Below are positions 1 through 9,183 of a stretch of 64,000 bases of DNA, piece after piece (position 1 is the stretch's first letter; each line of letters opens with the position of its first letter). The notes beneath the pieces were generated by a model that was given only the letters and a program-made list of their open reading frames with translations, was not told the origin of the DNA and ran no database searches. The stretch comes from Rikenellaceae bacterium (GTDB lineage Bacteria; Bacteroidota; Bacteroidia; Bacteroidales; Rikenellaceae), in the NCBI GenBank assembly GCA_017935625.1, contig JAGBHC010000015.1:62001-126000 (forward strand), given 5' to 3'. A program made the translations under genes and the position numbers.

Positions 1-198
1 GTAGATTCCTCCGGCCGAAATCACCTTCTGTCCCTTCTGGAGCGAATTGCGGAAGTTATTCAGCTCTTTCTGACGCTTCTGCTGGGGACGAATCATGAAG
101 AAATACATCACCACGAAAACCAGAATCATCATTATCAGGAAGTTCCAATTGCCGCTGGCAGCGGCCGATTCCTGCAACATAATCGTCATCAAATTCAT
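1..198 (-). CDS. yajC: YajC, SecDF-associated preprotein translocase subunit (3' part cut by window edge)
   Basis: The 66 visible codons read an N-terminal stretch with one membrane segment (about residues 13-30, LIMMILVFVVMYFFMIRPQ) followed by the basic run QQKRQKELNNF and the start of the cytosolic domain (KGQKVISAGGIY). The single TM followed by an IRPQ-type motif and the 'V.T.GGI' strand is characteristic of YajC, which binds SecDF at the inner membrane. The ATG at 198 is the first in frame and a consensus -7 box lies 33 nt upstream. The gene runs off the left edge, so the C-terminus is not visible. Only the family call is firm. Confidence 0.9.
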   Translation of the reverse strand, partial: MNLMTIMLQESAAASGNWNFLIMMILVFVVMYFFMIRPQQKRQKELNNFRNSLQKGQKVISAGGIY

Positions 199-230
199 AT
201 CAATGCTCGGTTTAAAAAATTATAAGTTCG

Positions 231-238
231 CAAATATA
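231..238 (-). promoter_or_regulatory. -7 box TATATTTG for yajC
   Basis: Read on the minus strand the bases are TATATTTG, a full match to the Bacteroidetes housekeeping -7 consensus TAnnTTTG, about 33 nt upstream of the yajC ATG. It separates yajC from the upstream DUF1573 gene. Confidence 0.6.
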
Positions 239-323
239 CGTTTTTTTCAGGTAAAAACAATCCGTTCGCACCTTTTTGCCACATCTGCGTCCGAATCGGC
301 CCACCCGCTTCCTGCGCCGGCCG

Positions 324-758
324 TCACTCCACCACGCACGCGATGAGCAGACGGAACGGACGGGGGTCGGCGTCGGTCTTCACGCGCAGCTCCTTGAGCT
401 GCCATCCCTGCATTCCGCGGCTGTCGAACCGGAAACCGAAACGAATCGAATCGCCCTCGTCCGCGGCGCCCCGGTCGTAGTCCACCGTCGTGCATCCGCA
501 GCTGCTCTCCACCGCCAGCACGGTCAATGGCCCTCCGGTCGCATTGCGCAGGCGCAGGCTCTTTTCAATCACCTCGCCGCTGCGCATCCGGCCCAGGTCG
601 AGCGTGTCGCCGCCCATCGTTCCGAACCGCTCCGCAGTCAGCTCAACGACCGTGCCCGAATAGGGCTTCGCCGGCCGGTCCGCCTGCCGCCCGCAGCCGC
701 AGCAGAGCAGCAGCGCCGCCGGCAGCAGCCGTCGCAACAAAACGCCTCCCCTATTCAT
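324..758 (-). CDS. DUF1573 domain lipoprotein
   Basis: 144 residues. The N-terminus (MNRGGVLLRRLLPAALLLCC) is a lipoprotein-type signal with cysteines at the end of the hydrophobic core. The mature part holds one DUF1573 fold: F..G.I..GE.IEKSLRLRN, then the family hallmark SSCGCTTVDY, then a closing beta-rich region (GWQLKELRVKTDADPRP). DUF1573 proteins are ASPM/SPD-2/Hydin-like Ig domains of the Bacteroidetes envelope with no defined function. The ATG at 758 overlaps the radA stop by 8 nt, so it is likely translationally coupled to radA. Family is clear; role unknown. Confidence 0.85.
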   Translation of the reverse strand: MNRGGVLLRRLLPAALLLCCGCGRQADRPAKPYSGTVVELTAERFGTMGGDTLDLGRMRSGEVIEKSLRLRNATGGPLTVLAVESSCGCTTVDYDRGAADEGDSIRFGFRFDSRGMQGWQLKELRVKTDADPRPFRLLIACVVE

Positions 759-2126
759 GCACATCGAAAATGGCGCGCGGCAGCTCGTCCACACGGTTGA
801 TATAAGTGATTTCGATGCCCTTGGGCGGACGGGGCATGCTCTTGCGCAGGTAGCCCGACACCACGATGCGCCGGAACCCCAGACGCGCCGCCTCGCCGAT
901 GCGCTGCTCGCTGCGCGAAGCCGGCCGCACCTCGCCCGAGAGCCCCACCTCCGCGGCGCAGCACACCCCGTCGGCAATCGGCTTGTCGAAATACGAGGAG
1001 ACCACGGCCGCCACCACGGCCAAATCGAGCCCCGGGTCGGCAATCTTGAACCCCCCGGCGAAGTTGAGAAAGACATCCTTGGAGAACATCTTCATCCCCA
1101 CCCGCTTTTCGAGCACCGCCAGCAGCATGTTCATCCGCCGGCCGTCGAACCCCGTGGCCGACCGCTGGGGCGTTCCGTAGGCGGCGTTGCACACCAGCGC
1201 CTGCGTCTCGATGAGATAGGGGCGGATGCCGTCCACCGTGGCTCCCACGGCGATGCCGCTCAACGGCTCGTCGTAGTGGCTGAGCAGGATTTCCGAAGGG
1301 TTGTCCACACTGCGCAGCCCCTCGTGGCGCATCTCGAAGACACCGATTTCGAACGTCGCGCCGAAACGGTTCTTGATACCGCGCAGAATCCTGTATATGT
1401 TATTGTTGTCGCCCTCGAACTGAAGCACCACATCGACGATGTGCTCCAGAATCTTGGGTCCGGCGATGGTGCCGTCCTTGGTGATGTGTCCGATGATGAA
1501 AATCGACACGCCGTTGCTCTTGGCATACTTGAGCAGCCCGGCCGCACACTCCCGGATTTGCGACACGCTGCCGGCCGACGAATCGAGCGTCTCGGTGTAG
1601 ATGGTCTGAATGGAGTCGATGACCACCAGGTCGGGCTTCACCTCCTCCATCTGCAGGACGATGTTCTCGAAGAGGGTCTCCGAATAGATGAGACACGACT
1701 CGTTGCCGATGCCGAGCCGGTCGGCCCGCATCTTAATCTGCATCTGTGACTCCTCGCCCGAAACATAGAGCGTCCGCAGTCCGTGGGTGCCCAGCGCGAT
1801 TTGCAGGCTGAGGGTCGATTTGCCGATACCCGGCTCGCCGCCCAGCAGGATGAGCGACCCCGGCACCAGACCGCCGCCCAGCACCCGGTTCACCTCCTGG
1901 TCGCCCAGGTCGATGCGCCGCTGCTCGGTCTGCACGATTTCCTTCACCGGCGTGGGCCGCGAACTCTGGAAACGGGACATGTTCGCACCACCGTACCGCT
2001 GTTCTCCCGGGCGATTACCTCTTCCGTGAAGGTATTCCACTCGCCGCAGGCCGGACAGCGTCCCATCCATTTGGCCGCCTCGTAGCCGCAGTTGCGGCAA
2101 AAATAGGCTTTCTTGACTTTAGCCAT
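751..2126 (-). CDS. radA: RadA/Sms DNA repair ATPase, frameshifted as read
   Basis: RadA processes recombination intermediates. The ATG at 2126 opens a frame with the C4 zinc finger (CRNCGYEAAKWMGRCPAC) and the family linker CGEWNTF. The RecA-like core lies in another frame from about 1990 on: Walker A GGEPGIGKSTL, the RadA motif KNRFG, then the LonC-like domain. The two frames differ by one base; adding one C near 1991-1996 would join them as ENSGTGGANMSRFQ. Either one base is deleted in the genome, or the assembly has an error. An in-frame ATG at 1980 could make a finger-less protein of about 409 residues. It follows rseP by 55 nt and overlaps the DUF1573 gene. The family is certain; integrity is not. 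Confidence 0.85.
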
Positions 2127-2181
2127 CGTTATCTTCTGAGATTTACAACATTCCGCACTTCCGCATTTCCGCCCCGCCCGC

Positions 2182-3522
2182 TCATTTGATGAACACGCGA
2201 TAGATGTCGTTCATGGTTATCACGATAAAGAGCATGAACAGGAGGACCATACCGAAAATCTGAGCCGATATCATGAACCGGTCGCTCGGTTTGCGGCCCG
2301 ACACCACCTCGTAGAGCAGGAACAGCACATGGCCTCCGTCCAGACCGGGAATCGGCAGCAGATTCATCACCGCCAGCACCACCGACAACATGGCCGAAAT
2401 GCTCCAGAAGAACCGCCAGTTCCAGGAGGTGGGAAAGATGTCGCCCATCGCAATCACGCCGCCCATCGACTTGTAGGCTCCGGTGCTCGGCTTCACCAGC
2501 AGCTTCAGCTGCTTCCAGTAGCTGGAGAGCTCCGCTCCCGTGCGGCGCAGTCCGGCGGGGAAAGCCTCCGCCAGGGTGTAACTGCGGGTATGCACCGGAA
2601 CGTAACGGGTGATGGGCACCGCTTCGACCCCGATTCTTCCCTCGGGCGACACGGCCACCTCCAGCGTCTTAAGCAGCGTCGCATCCGCGCTGTCGCGCTC
2701 GACGGTCACCTCCACGCGGCTGCCCGCCCTGCGCTCGAATTCGCGCACGTACTCGTCGAAATACTCCGTCCGGCGCCCCTCCAGGGCCACCAGCCGGTCG
2801 CCCGGTTCGATGCCCGCCATCGCCGCCCGGCCGCCGTACTCGACCCGGGCTACGGAGAAAGGCATGCGCGGCAACATGAAGTCGCCCGCTTCGGCCGTCT
2901 CCATCACCTTGCCCAGCCACCGGCTGCCGACCGCCACCGGCACGATGCGCCCCCCGCGCTCGACGGTCACCGTATCGACCTGGTTGATGAGCATATTTAT
3001 CATGATATCGGAGTAGTCGTCCACCGCCTCGCCGTCGATGGCCACGATTTTGTCGCCGTCCTCGAAACCGATTCGGTGTCCCAGCTCGTTGAAGTAGTTG
3101 CCCCACTTCATGTCGGCATTGGCGAAATAGGCGTCGCCGTAGTGCCAGCTCATGCCCACATAGATGGCGAAGGCCAGCACCATGTTCATCATCACGCCTC
3201 CGACCATCACCAGCAGACGCTGCCAGGCCGGTTTGCTGCGGAACTCGTCGCTCCGCGGCGGACGGCCCATGGTCTCCCGGTCGAGGCTCTCGTCCACCAT
3301 GCCGGCAATCTTGACGAATCCGCCGAAGGGAATCCATCCGATGCCGTATTCCGTCCCCCTGTAGGTGACGCTCCACAGCGGACGGCCCGAATAGAAGAAC
3401 AGAAAGAACTTCTCCACCCGCATGCCGAACAGGCGGGCAAAACAGAAATGGCCCAGTTCGTGCACGAAAACCAGCAACGACAGGGTAAGCAACAACTGGG
3501 CTATTTTAATCAGTGCATCCAT
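2182..3522 (-). CDS. rseP: RseP-type site-2 zinc metalloprotease
   Basis: Intramembrane protease that cleaves transmembrane anti-sigma factors and signal-peptide remnants. The first TM carries HELGH (residues 21-25 from this start), the zinc-binding and catalytic motif. A PDZ-like region follows around residues 120-300 (GIEPGDRLVALEG), and the last third has NLLPIPGLDGGH, the third zinc-ligand motif, in a TM. Length (446 aa) fits the family. An ATG at 3534 is also in frame, but it would overlap the dxr stop at 3527; the ATG at 3522 leaves a 4-nt gap and gives the usual short N-terminus. The dxr-rseP order is common in Bacteroidales. Confidence 0.95.
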   Translation of the reverse strand: MDALIKIAQLLLTLSLLVFVHELGHFCFARLFGMRVEKFFLFFYSGRPLWSVTYRGTEYGIGWIPFGGFVKIAGMVDESLDRETMGRPPRSDEFRSKPAWQRLLVMVGGVMMNMVLAFAIYVGMSWHYGDAYFANADMKWGNYFNELGHRIGFEDGDKIVAIDGEAVDDYSDIMINMLINQVDTVTVERGGRIVPVAVGSRWLGKVMETAEAGDFMLPRMPFSVARVEYGGRAAMAGIEPGDRLVALEGRRTEYFDEYVREFERRAGSRVEVTVERDSADATLLKTLEVAVSPEGRIGVEAVPITRYVPVHTRSYTLAEAFPAGLRRTGAELSSYWKQLKLLVKPSTGAYKSMGGVIAMGDIFPTSWNWRFFWSISAMLSVVLAVMNLLPIPGLDGGHVLFLLYEVVSGRKPSDRFMISAQIFGMVLLFMLFIVITMNDIYRVFIK

Positions 3523-3526
3523 AGTT

Positions 3527-4675
3527 TCATCCAATCAGCGACGAGGCAATCTCCCGGGCCTCGGCATTACTCGATTCATAATCGGCCAGCGACGGCTCAG
3601 CGACGAAGGAAGCCCGCTCCAGCGTGCGCGAAATGGTCTTCACGATGTCCAGATAGCCGATACGACCCTTCAAAAACGCGGCCACGGCCACTTCGTTGGC
3701 GCCGTTCATCACGCAGCAGGCCGTGCCGCCGCGCCGCAGACAGTCGAAAGCGATGTCCACGGCCGGATACTTCACCCGGTCCACCGGCAGGAAATTGAGC
3801 TCCGGATGCTCCAGGAACGAGAAACGGTCGCGCCGCGAGGGAGCCCGGCGGGGAAAGGTCAGCGCATAGTGAATCGGCAGGTGCATGTCGGGCGTACCGA
3901 GCTGCGCCTTGATGGCCCCGTCCTCGAACTCCACCATCGAGTGGACGATGGACTGCGGATGAATCACCACCTCTATCTTTTCGGGTTCGACCCCGAACAG
4001 CCACCGGGCCTCTATCACCTCGAACCCCTTATTGACCAGCGTCGAGGAGTCGATGGTTATCTTGGCTCCCATATTCCAGTTGGGATGGTGCAGGGCCTGT
4101 TCGACGGTGGCCGTGCCGAGCTGCTCGGCAGGCGTGTCGCGGAACGAACCGCCCGAAGCGGTGATGATGAGCTTCCGCACGGGCGAGCTCTCGCCCACCA
4201 GACATTGCAGGATGGCCGAATGCTCCGAGTCGATGGGCACGACGGGGACCTTGCGCTCGGCCGCCATGCGCATCACCGCGGCACCCGCCACCACCAGGCT
4301 CTCCTTGTTGGCCAGCGCCAGCTTCTTGCCCGCCTCGATGGCGCTCACCGTGGGAGCCAGACCGGCATAGCCCACCAGCGCATTGACCACCACGTCCACC
4401 GCCTCGCCGCGCACCACCTGTCCGATGGCCTCGCTGCCGGCATAGACCTTCACGTCGGTGTCGCTCAGCGCCTCCTTCAAAGGGAGGTAGAAGCGTTTGT
4501 CGGCTATCACCACGCTGTCGGGCGAAAATTCGCGGGCCTGTTGCGCCAGGCGTTCCCAGCGGGTGTTGGAAGTCAGCGTGGTCACTTCGTACCACTGCGG
4601 GAAGTCCCGCACGATGTCGAGCGTCTGCTCTCCGATGGAACCGGTGGAACCGAGCAGAGCGAGTCTTTGTTTCAT
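3527..4675 (-). CDS. dxr: 1-deoxy-D-xylulose 5-phosphate reductoisomerase
   Basis: Second step of the MEP isoprenoid pathway: NADPH-dependent rearrangement of DXP to MEP. The Rossmann start LGSTGSIGEQTLDIV binds NADPH. Metal and substrate motifs are seen in order: DSEHSAI, ASGGSFRD, NMGAKITIDSSTLVNKG and the closing helices. 382 aa matches the family. It lies between the M23-like gene (50 nt upstream) and rseP in one minus-strand run. ispE, a later enzyme of the same pathway, lies at 20.5 kb in this window in the opposite orientation. Confidence 0.97.
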   Translation of the reverse strand: MKQRLALLGSTGSIGEQTLDIVRDFPQWYEVTTLTSNTRWERLAQQAREFSPDSVVIADKRFYLPLKEALSDTDVKVYAGSEAIGQVVRGEAVDVVVNALVGYAGLAPTVSAIEAGKKLALANKESLVVAGAAVMRMAAERKVPVVPIDSEHSAILQCLVGESSPVRKLIITASGGSFRDTPAEQLGTATVEQALHHPNWNMGAKITIDSSTLVNKGFEVIEARWLFGVEPEKIEVVIHPQSIVHSMVEFEDGAIKAQLGTPDMHLPIHYALTFPRRAPSRRDRFSFLEHPELNFLPVDRVKYPAVDIAFDCLRRGGTACCVMNGANEVAVAAFLKGRIGYLDIVKTISRTLERASFVAEPSLADYESSNAEAREIASSLIG

Positions 4676-4725
4676 ATCGAAAGTGTAAGATTTGTCGTAA
4701 AGTCAAAAGCAGTCGGGCCGGCGGT

Positions 4726-5586
4726 CTAAAAGAGAATGTAGCCCTCGGGGTCCACGGCCGTGCCGTTGTTCCAGAGTTCGAACACCATCACCCCGCGGTC
4801 GGCTTCCGAGGCCGTGTAGCCGAGAATCTCGCCCACGCGTACCCGCTCGCCCACCTGGCGGATGACCTGTTCGACGTGTTTGTAGACCGAAACGATGTTG
4901 TCGGGGTGCTGCACCTGCATCACATACCCTTCGTCCGGAGACCACATGCTGAGAATCACCGTACCTGCGGCCACCGCCACCACGGGCTGTTCGGCCGTGG
5001 TGGTAATCCCCACGCCGTACTGGCCGCTGCGGGGGTCGAACTTCTCGATGACGATGCCCGACACGGGCGCCGCCAGCTCGAAGCTCTCGCGCAGTTTCTT
5101 GACGCTGGAAGCCCTGTTGAGTCCGTACTCGCCCTCGCCCTCCATCTGCGAACGGAGCACCGAATCCTCCGCCGTGCGCGGCACCGCCGTCTTGTCCGTC
5201 AGCTCGGGAGAGAAGGTATCGGCTTCGGGCAGGGTGCGCATCACCGGGGTCTTGCCCGCCATCACCAACGCGATGTTGTCGCTGTAGACCCGCATGTTGC
5301 TCAGTTCGCGCTCCATGGAGTCCAGCCGCATGATGTTCTCCACCAGCATGGCCCGCGAACGGGAGCCCGGATAGCCCGGAACCAGGTCGAGAATCGAGGT
5401 GTAGGCCACGGTCGAGAGAATGATGACGAAGAGCACCAGCACCACGGCCACGATGACGGAAACGATATTCAACGGACTGATGAACATATACCACACCTCG
5501 CTGTCGTCGTGCTGATTGCGCAAACTGAGGCGGTGTTTCTCCCGAAGATTGCGTATCAGATATTTCAAACCTTTCCCGAATTCCAT
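4726..5586 (-). CDS. M23-family (LytM-like) envelope protein, probably catalytically dead
   Basis: 286 aa. A short basic cytosolic N-terminus (about 45 aa), one TM (about 38-65), a periplasmic linker and a C-terminal M23/LytM fold (about 170-286). In active M23 peptidases zinc is held by H-x(n)-D and H-x-H. Here the first His position reads GQYGVGITTT, and the HxH strand reads VMVFELWNN where active enzymes have an HFE-type sequence. The fold is kept but most zinc ligands seem missing, so it is probably a non-enzymatic LytM factor that regulates a cell-wall amidase, as EnvC and NlpD do. It heads the dxr-rseP-radA run and has its own -7 box. Confidence 0.85.
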   Translation of the reverse strand: MEFGKGLKYLIRNLREKHRLSLRNQHDDSEVWYMFISPLNIVSVIVAVVLVLFVIILSTVAYTSILDLVPGYPGSRSRAMLVENIMRLDSMERELSNMRVYSDNIALVMAGKTPVMRTLPEADTFSPELTDKTAVPRTAEDSVLRSQMEGEGEYGLNRASSVKKLRESFELAAPVSGIVIEKFDPRSGQYGVGITTTAEQPVVAVAAGTVILSMWSPDEGYVMQVQHPDNIVSVYKHVEQVIRQVGERVRVGEILGYTASEADRGVMVFELWNNGTAVDPEGYILF

Positions 5587-5609
5587 TTTCCGTAAATTTT
5601 ACTGTGAGA

Positions 5610-5617
5610 CAAAGATA
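5610..5617 (-). promoter_or_regulatory. -7 box TATCTTTG for the M23-like/dxr/rseP operon
   Basis: Minus-strand TATCTTTG, a full TAnnTTTG match, 24 nt upstream of the ATG at 5586. No further consensus box is seen in the short gaps down to 324, so this may drive the whole five-gene run. Confidence 0.65.
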
Positions 5618-5680
5618 ATGCTTTTGCCGGGTAAAACGAAAAAAGATGCGATTTCATTTCGTATTCCACCGGGAAAATCT

Positions 5681-5688
5681 TAATTTTG
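5681..5688 (+). promoter_or_regulatory. -7 box TAATTTTG for the nucleotidyltransferase-galM pair
   Basis: TAATTTTG matches TAnnTTTG, about 45 nt upstream of the ATG at 5733. It diverges from the minus-strand box at 5610-5617, leaving a shared 63-nt control region. Confidence 0.6.
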
Positions 5689-5732
5689 TATTGACTATGA
5701 CATTTATCCAAAATTTAACCAACAATACGATT

Positions 5733-6647
5733 ATGGTAAAACCGACATTACTGGTACTGGCCGCAGGAATGGGGTCGAGATACGGTTCTCTCAAGCAGAT
5801 GGACGGCGTGGGCCCCAACAACGAGGCGATTATCGACTACTCGATTTTCGACGCCATCCGCGCCGGATTCGGCAAGGTAGTATTCGTCATCCGCCACGCA
5901 TTCGAAAAGGACTTCCGCGAAGTGTTCACCCCCGAACGTTTCGGCGGACAAATCGAAGTCGATTTCGTATTCCAGGAGCTGGACAAACTCCCCGAAGGAT
6001 TCACCCTGCCCGCCGACCGCGTCAAACCGTGGGGCACCAACCATGCCGTGCTGATGGCCGAGAAGGTCATCGACACCCCCTTCGCCGTCATCAACGCCGA
6101 CGACTTCTACGGCTGCGACGCCTACCGCACCATCGGCGACTACCTGCGCTCGGTGGCCGGACAGAAGAACAACTACTGCATGGTGGGATACGAAGTGAAG
6201 AACACCCTCTCAGACTTCGGCAGCGTGTCGCGTGCCGTATGCGAGAAGGACGCCGAGGGCAACCTCACCTCCATGGTGGAGCGCACCGACATCCTGCGTC
6301 TGGAGAACGGACAAATCGCCTTCAAGGACGAAAACGGCACCTATCACAATCTGGAGGAGAACACCCCCGTGTCGATGAACATGTTCGGCTTCACCCCCGA
6401 CTACTTCGCCCACTCGAAAGAGTACTTCAAGGTCTTCCTCACCGAAAACATCGGCAAGCCCAAGGCCGAGTTCTACATTCCGACCATGGTCAATAAGCTC
6501 GTCGGCGAAGGAACCTCCAAAATGAAGGTGCTCACCACCGACGCACGCTGGTTCGGCGTAACCTACAAGGAGGACCGCCCCATGGTGGTGGCCAAGATAC
6601 AGGCACTCATCGACGCAGGCGTATATCCCCAGAAGTTATGGAAATAG
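5733..6647 (+). CDS. Sugar nucleotidyltransferase (NDP-sugar pyrophosphorylase family)
   Basis: 304 aa. The N-terminus VLAAGMGSRYGSLKQMDG is the nucleotide-binding signature of sugar-1-phosphate nucleotidyltransferases. ADDFYG (about residue 125) gives the metal/substrate aspartates, and the C-terminal part (KAEFYIPTMVNKL, TDARWFGVTYKED) matches the Bacteroidetes single-domain form. The exact sugar and nucleotide cannot be read from sequence. The ATG at 5733 is preferred because upstream in-frame codons include the promoter. It overlaps galM by 10 nt, so a role in hexose metabolism is likely. Confidence 0.85.
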   Translation: MVKPTLLVLAAGMGSRYGSLKQMDGVGPNNEAIIDYSIFDAIRAGFGKVVFVIRHAFEKDFREVFTPERFGGQIEVDFVFQELDKLPEGFTLPADRVKPWGTNHAVLMAEKVIDTPFAVINADDFYGCDAYRTIGDYLRSVAGQKNNYCMVGYEVKNTLSDFGSVSRAVCEKDAEGNLTSMVERTDILRLENGQIAFKDENGTYHNLEENTPVSMNMFGFTPDYFAHSKEYFKVFLTENIGKPKAEFYIPTMVNKLVGEGTSKMKVLTTDARWFGVTYKEDRPMVVAKIQALIDAGVYPQKLWK

Positions 6648-7690
6648 AACAGCGCGTGTGGGGCTTCACCGAGCAGGGCGAAGCCGTCATCCTCTACACC
6701 ATGCGCAACGCCGCAGGCGCCGCGGTGGAGCTCACCAACATCGGCGCGGCCATCGTAAGCGTCACGGTTCCCGACCGCAACGGCAAACTGGACGACGTGG
6801 TGCTCGGCTACCGCGACTGGAAGAGCTACTTCGGATGCGGAGCCGCCATGGGCAAAAGCGTGGGCCGGTTCGCCAACCGCATCGGCCGCGGCCTCTTCAC
6901 GCTGGACGGCGTGCAATACCGGCTGGCCTGCAACAACGGCCCCAACCACCTGCACGGCGGCGTGGACAACTTCGCCAACCGGGTGTGGACGAGCCGCGTG
7001 GAGACCAACCGGGTGGTGTTCAACCTCGAAAGCGCCGACGGCGACCAGGGCTACCCCTCCGACCTCTCGGTGGAGGCCGTCTACGACTGGGACGACGACT
7101 GCTCGCTGGAAATCACCTATTCGGCCGTCACCCGCGGACGCACGATAGTGAACCTCACCAACCACGCCTACTTCAACCTCTCCGGCGAAGCCTCGGGCAG
7201 CGTGCTCGACCACCGGCTGCAACTCAACTGCTCGCGTTATCTGGCGTCCGACACGACCCAGATTCCCACCGGCGAGCTGTGCGACGCGGCCGGCACCCCG
7301 ATGGACTTCCGGCACGGACGCCGGCTGGGCGAGGACATCGGCTCCGACTTCGCCCATCTGAGGGAGTACAAGGGCTACGACCACTGTTTCGCCGTGGACG
7401 GCTGGCAGAAAAACCGGCTGGCGGAGGTGGGCGTCCTGAGCGACCCCCGCAGCGGACGCCGCATGGAGATACTCTCGTCGCAACCGGGCATCCAGGTCTA
7501 CACCGGCAACTACCTCGCCGGTACGGCGCCCGGCCGCTCGGGCCGCTGCTATGCCGACTACGACGGCGTGGCGCTCGAATGCCAGAACTGGCCCGACGCC
7601 CCCAACAAGCCCGGCTTCCCCTCGCCCGTCCTCTCGGCCGGCGAGCGCTACGTACAGAAAATCGTCTACCGCTTCTCTACGGAGCAGTAG
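6638..7690 (+). CDS. galM: Aldose 1-epimerase
   Basis: Interconverts alpha- and beta-hexose anomers. 350 aa, the usual length. Family motifs in order: N.IG.AIVSV near the N-terminus, GRFANRIG (about 75-83), NNGPNHLHGG with the substrate-binding His, NLTNHAYFNL with the catalytic acid His (about 170), and LECQNWPDAPN near the C-terminus with the catalytic base Glu. No signal peptide, so cytosolic. Translationally coupled to the nucleotidyltransferase by a 10-nt overlap. Confidence 0.95.
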   Translation: MEIEQRVWGFTEQGEAVILYTMRNAAGAAVELTNIGAAIVSVTVPDRNGKLDDVVLGYRDWKSYFGCGAAMGKSVGRFANRIGRGLFTLDGVQYRLACNNGPNHLHGGVDNFANRVWTSRVETNRVVFNLESADGDQGYPSDLSVEAVYDWDDDCSLEITYSAVTRGRTIVNLTNHAYFNLSGEASGSVLDHRLQLNCSRYLASDTTQIPTGELCDAAGTPMDFRHGRRLGEDIGSDFAHLREYKGYDHCFAVDGWQKNRLAEVGVLSDPRSGRRMEILSSQPGIQVYTGNYLAGTAPGRSGRCYADYDGVALECQNWPDAPNKPGFPSPVLSAGERYVQKIVYRFSTEQ

Positions 7691-7705
7691 TTTCGGTTCG
7701 CAGAA

Positions 7706-7756
7706 AAAGAGCTCTGCGGATGCGGCCCCGACATGACCGTCCTCCGGAGAGCTCTT
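7706..7756 (+). terminator. Hairpin terminator after galM
   Basis: The arms at 7706-7720 and 7743-7756 pair over about 14 bp with one mismatch (AAGAGCTCTGCGGA against TCCGGAGAGCTCTT). A short pyrimidine run follows. It lies 16 nt after the galM stop. Confidence 0.5.
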
Positions 7757-7852
7757 CTTATCTCCGCCGCCGAAACAGGGCGCACCGTGCACTCCGCGCA
7801 CGAAAAACCGACACAATATCGGGCCGTCCTTTCCCGATTCCCGAAAAAAAGA

Positions 7853-7860
7853 TACCTTTG
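7853..7860 (+). promoter_or_regulatory. -7 box TACCTTTG for the aminotransferase
   Basis: TACCTTTG matches TAnnTTTG and lies 61 nt before the ATG at 7922. TTTC at 7830-7833, 19 nt upstream, is a near match to the -33 TTTG. Confidence 0.65.
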
Positions 7861-7921
7861 CGAATCGGAAACACGCTTTTTGGCAAAACAGATTTCCGAC
7901 AACCGAATTGAAGACCCTACC

Positions 7922-9118
7922 ATGCCCGAAATTTCTCAAAGAGCGGAGCAGATGCCCGCCTCCCCCATACGCAAACTCGTTCCGCTGGCCGAAGCGGCCC
8001 GCCGGCGCGGCATCAAGATATACCACCTGAACATCGGACAGCCCGACCTGCCCACCCCGCAGCAGGGACTCGACGCACTCAAGCACATCGACCGCAAGAT
8101 ACTCGAATACAGCCCCAGCGACGGCTACCGCTCGCTGCGCGAAAAGCTGGTCGGCTACTACGAACAGTATCAGATTAAGCTGACGCCCGACGATATCATC
8201 GTCACCTCCGGAGGCTCGGAGGCGGTGCTCTTCGCATTCATGTCGTGCCTCAATCCGGGCGACGAGATTATCGTACCCGAACCGGCCTATGCCAACTACA
8301 TGGCTTTCGCCGTCTCGGCGGGCGCCGTCATCCGCCCCGTGGTTTCGACCATCGAACAGGGATTCGCACTGCCCGACATGGAGGAGTTCGAAAAGCTGAT
8401 AAATCCCCGCACGCGCGGCATCCTCATCTGCAACCCCAACAACCCCACGGGCTACCTCTACACCCGCCGCGAGATGAACCGCCTGCGCGACATGGTCAAA
8501 AAGTACGACCTGTTTCTCTTCTCGGACGAGGTCTACCGCGAGTTCATCTACACCGGCTCGCCCTACATCTCGGCCTGCCACCTCGAGGGCATCGAACAGA
8601 ACGTGGTGCTCATCGACTCGGTTTCGAAGCGCTACTCCGAATGCGGCATCCGCATCGGCGCCCTCATCACCAAAAACCGCACCCTGCGCGATGCGGTGAT
8701 GAAATTCTGCCAGGCGCGTCTTTCGCCGCCGCTCATCGGCCAGATTGTGGCCGAGGCCTCGATGGACGCTCCGCGGTCGTACAGCATGGATGTCTACGAG
8801 GAGTATATCGAACGCCGCAAATGCCTCATCGACGGACTCAACCGCATCCCCGGCGTCTACTCCCCCATCCCCATGGGCGCTTTCTACACGGTGGCCCGCC
8901 TGCCGGTGGACGACAGCGACCGGTTCTGCGCCTGGTGCCTCGAGGAGTTCGACTACGAGGGCGAAACGGTGATGCTCGCGCCCGCCTCGGGCTTCTACTC
9001 CGACCCCTCGCGCGGCCGCAACGAAGTGCGCATCGCCTACGTACTCAAAAACAAAGACCTCGAACGGGCCCTGCTCATCCTGAGCAAAGCGCTCGAAGCC
9101 TACAACAGCCGGAAATAA
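7922..9118 (+). CDS. PLP-dependent class I/II aminotransferase
   Basis: 398 aa, fold-type I. Motifs in order: NIGQPDLPTP (substrate loop), TSGGSEAVLFA (phosphate-binding turn), NPNNPTGYLY with the conserved Asn, FSDEVYREF with the Asp/Tyr that hold the PLP ring, and SVSKRYSECGIRIG with the Schiff-base Lys. The C-terminus holds GRNEVRIAYVL with the carboxylate-binding Arg. It is closest in style to aspartate/alanine-type aminotransferases; the amino donor cannot be assigned. Start chosen at MPEISQRAEQM because codons upstream read through the promoter. Single-gene unit. Confidence 0.9.
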   Translation: MPEISQRAEQMPASPIRKLVPLAEAARRRGIKIYHLNIGQPDLPTPQQGLDALKHIDRKILEYSPSDGYRSLREKLVGYYEQYQIKLTPDDIIVTSGGSEAVLFAFMSCLNPGDEIIVPEPAYANYMAFAVSAGAVIRPVVSTIEQGFALPDMEEFEKLINPRTRGILICNPNNPTGYLYTRREMNRLRDMVKKYDLFLFSDEVYREFIYTGSPYISACHLEGIEQNVVLIDSVSKRYSECGIRIGALITKNRTLRDAVMKFCQARLSPPLIGQIVAEASMDAPRSYSMDVYEEYIERRKCLIDGLNRIPGVYSPIPMGAFYTVARLPVDDSDRFCAWCLEEFDYEGETVMLAPASGFYSDPSRGRNEVRIAYVLKNKDLERALLILSKALEAYNSRK

Positions 9119-9183
9119 CCGACAGGCGCACTGCACGGTACAACACTGCACCGTCCCGCCGCACTGCCGCCGCACACATCCAA

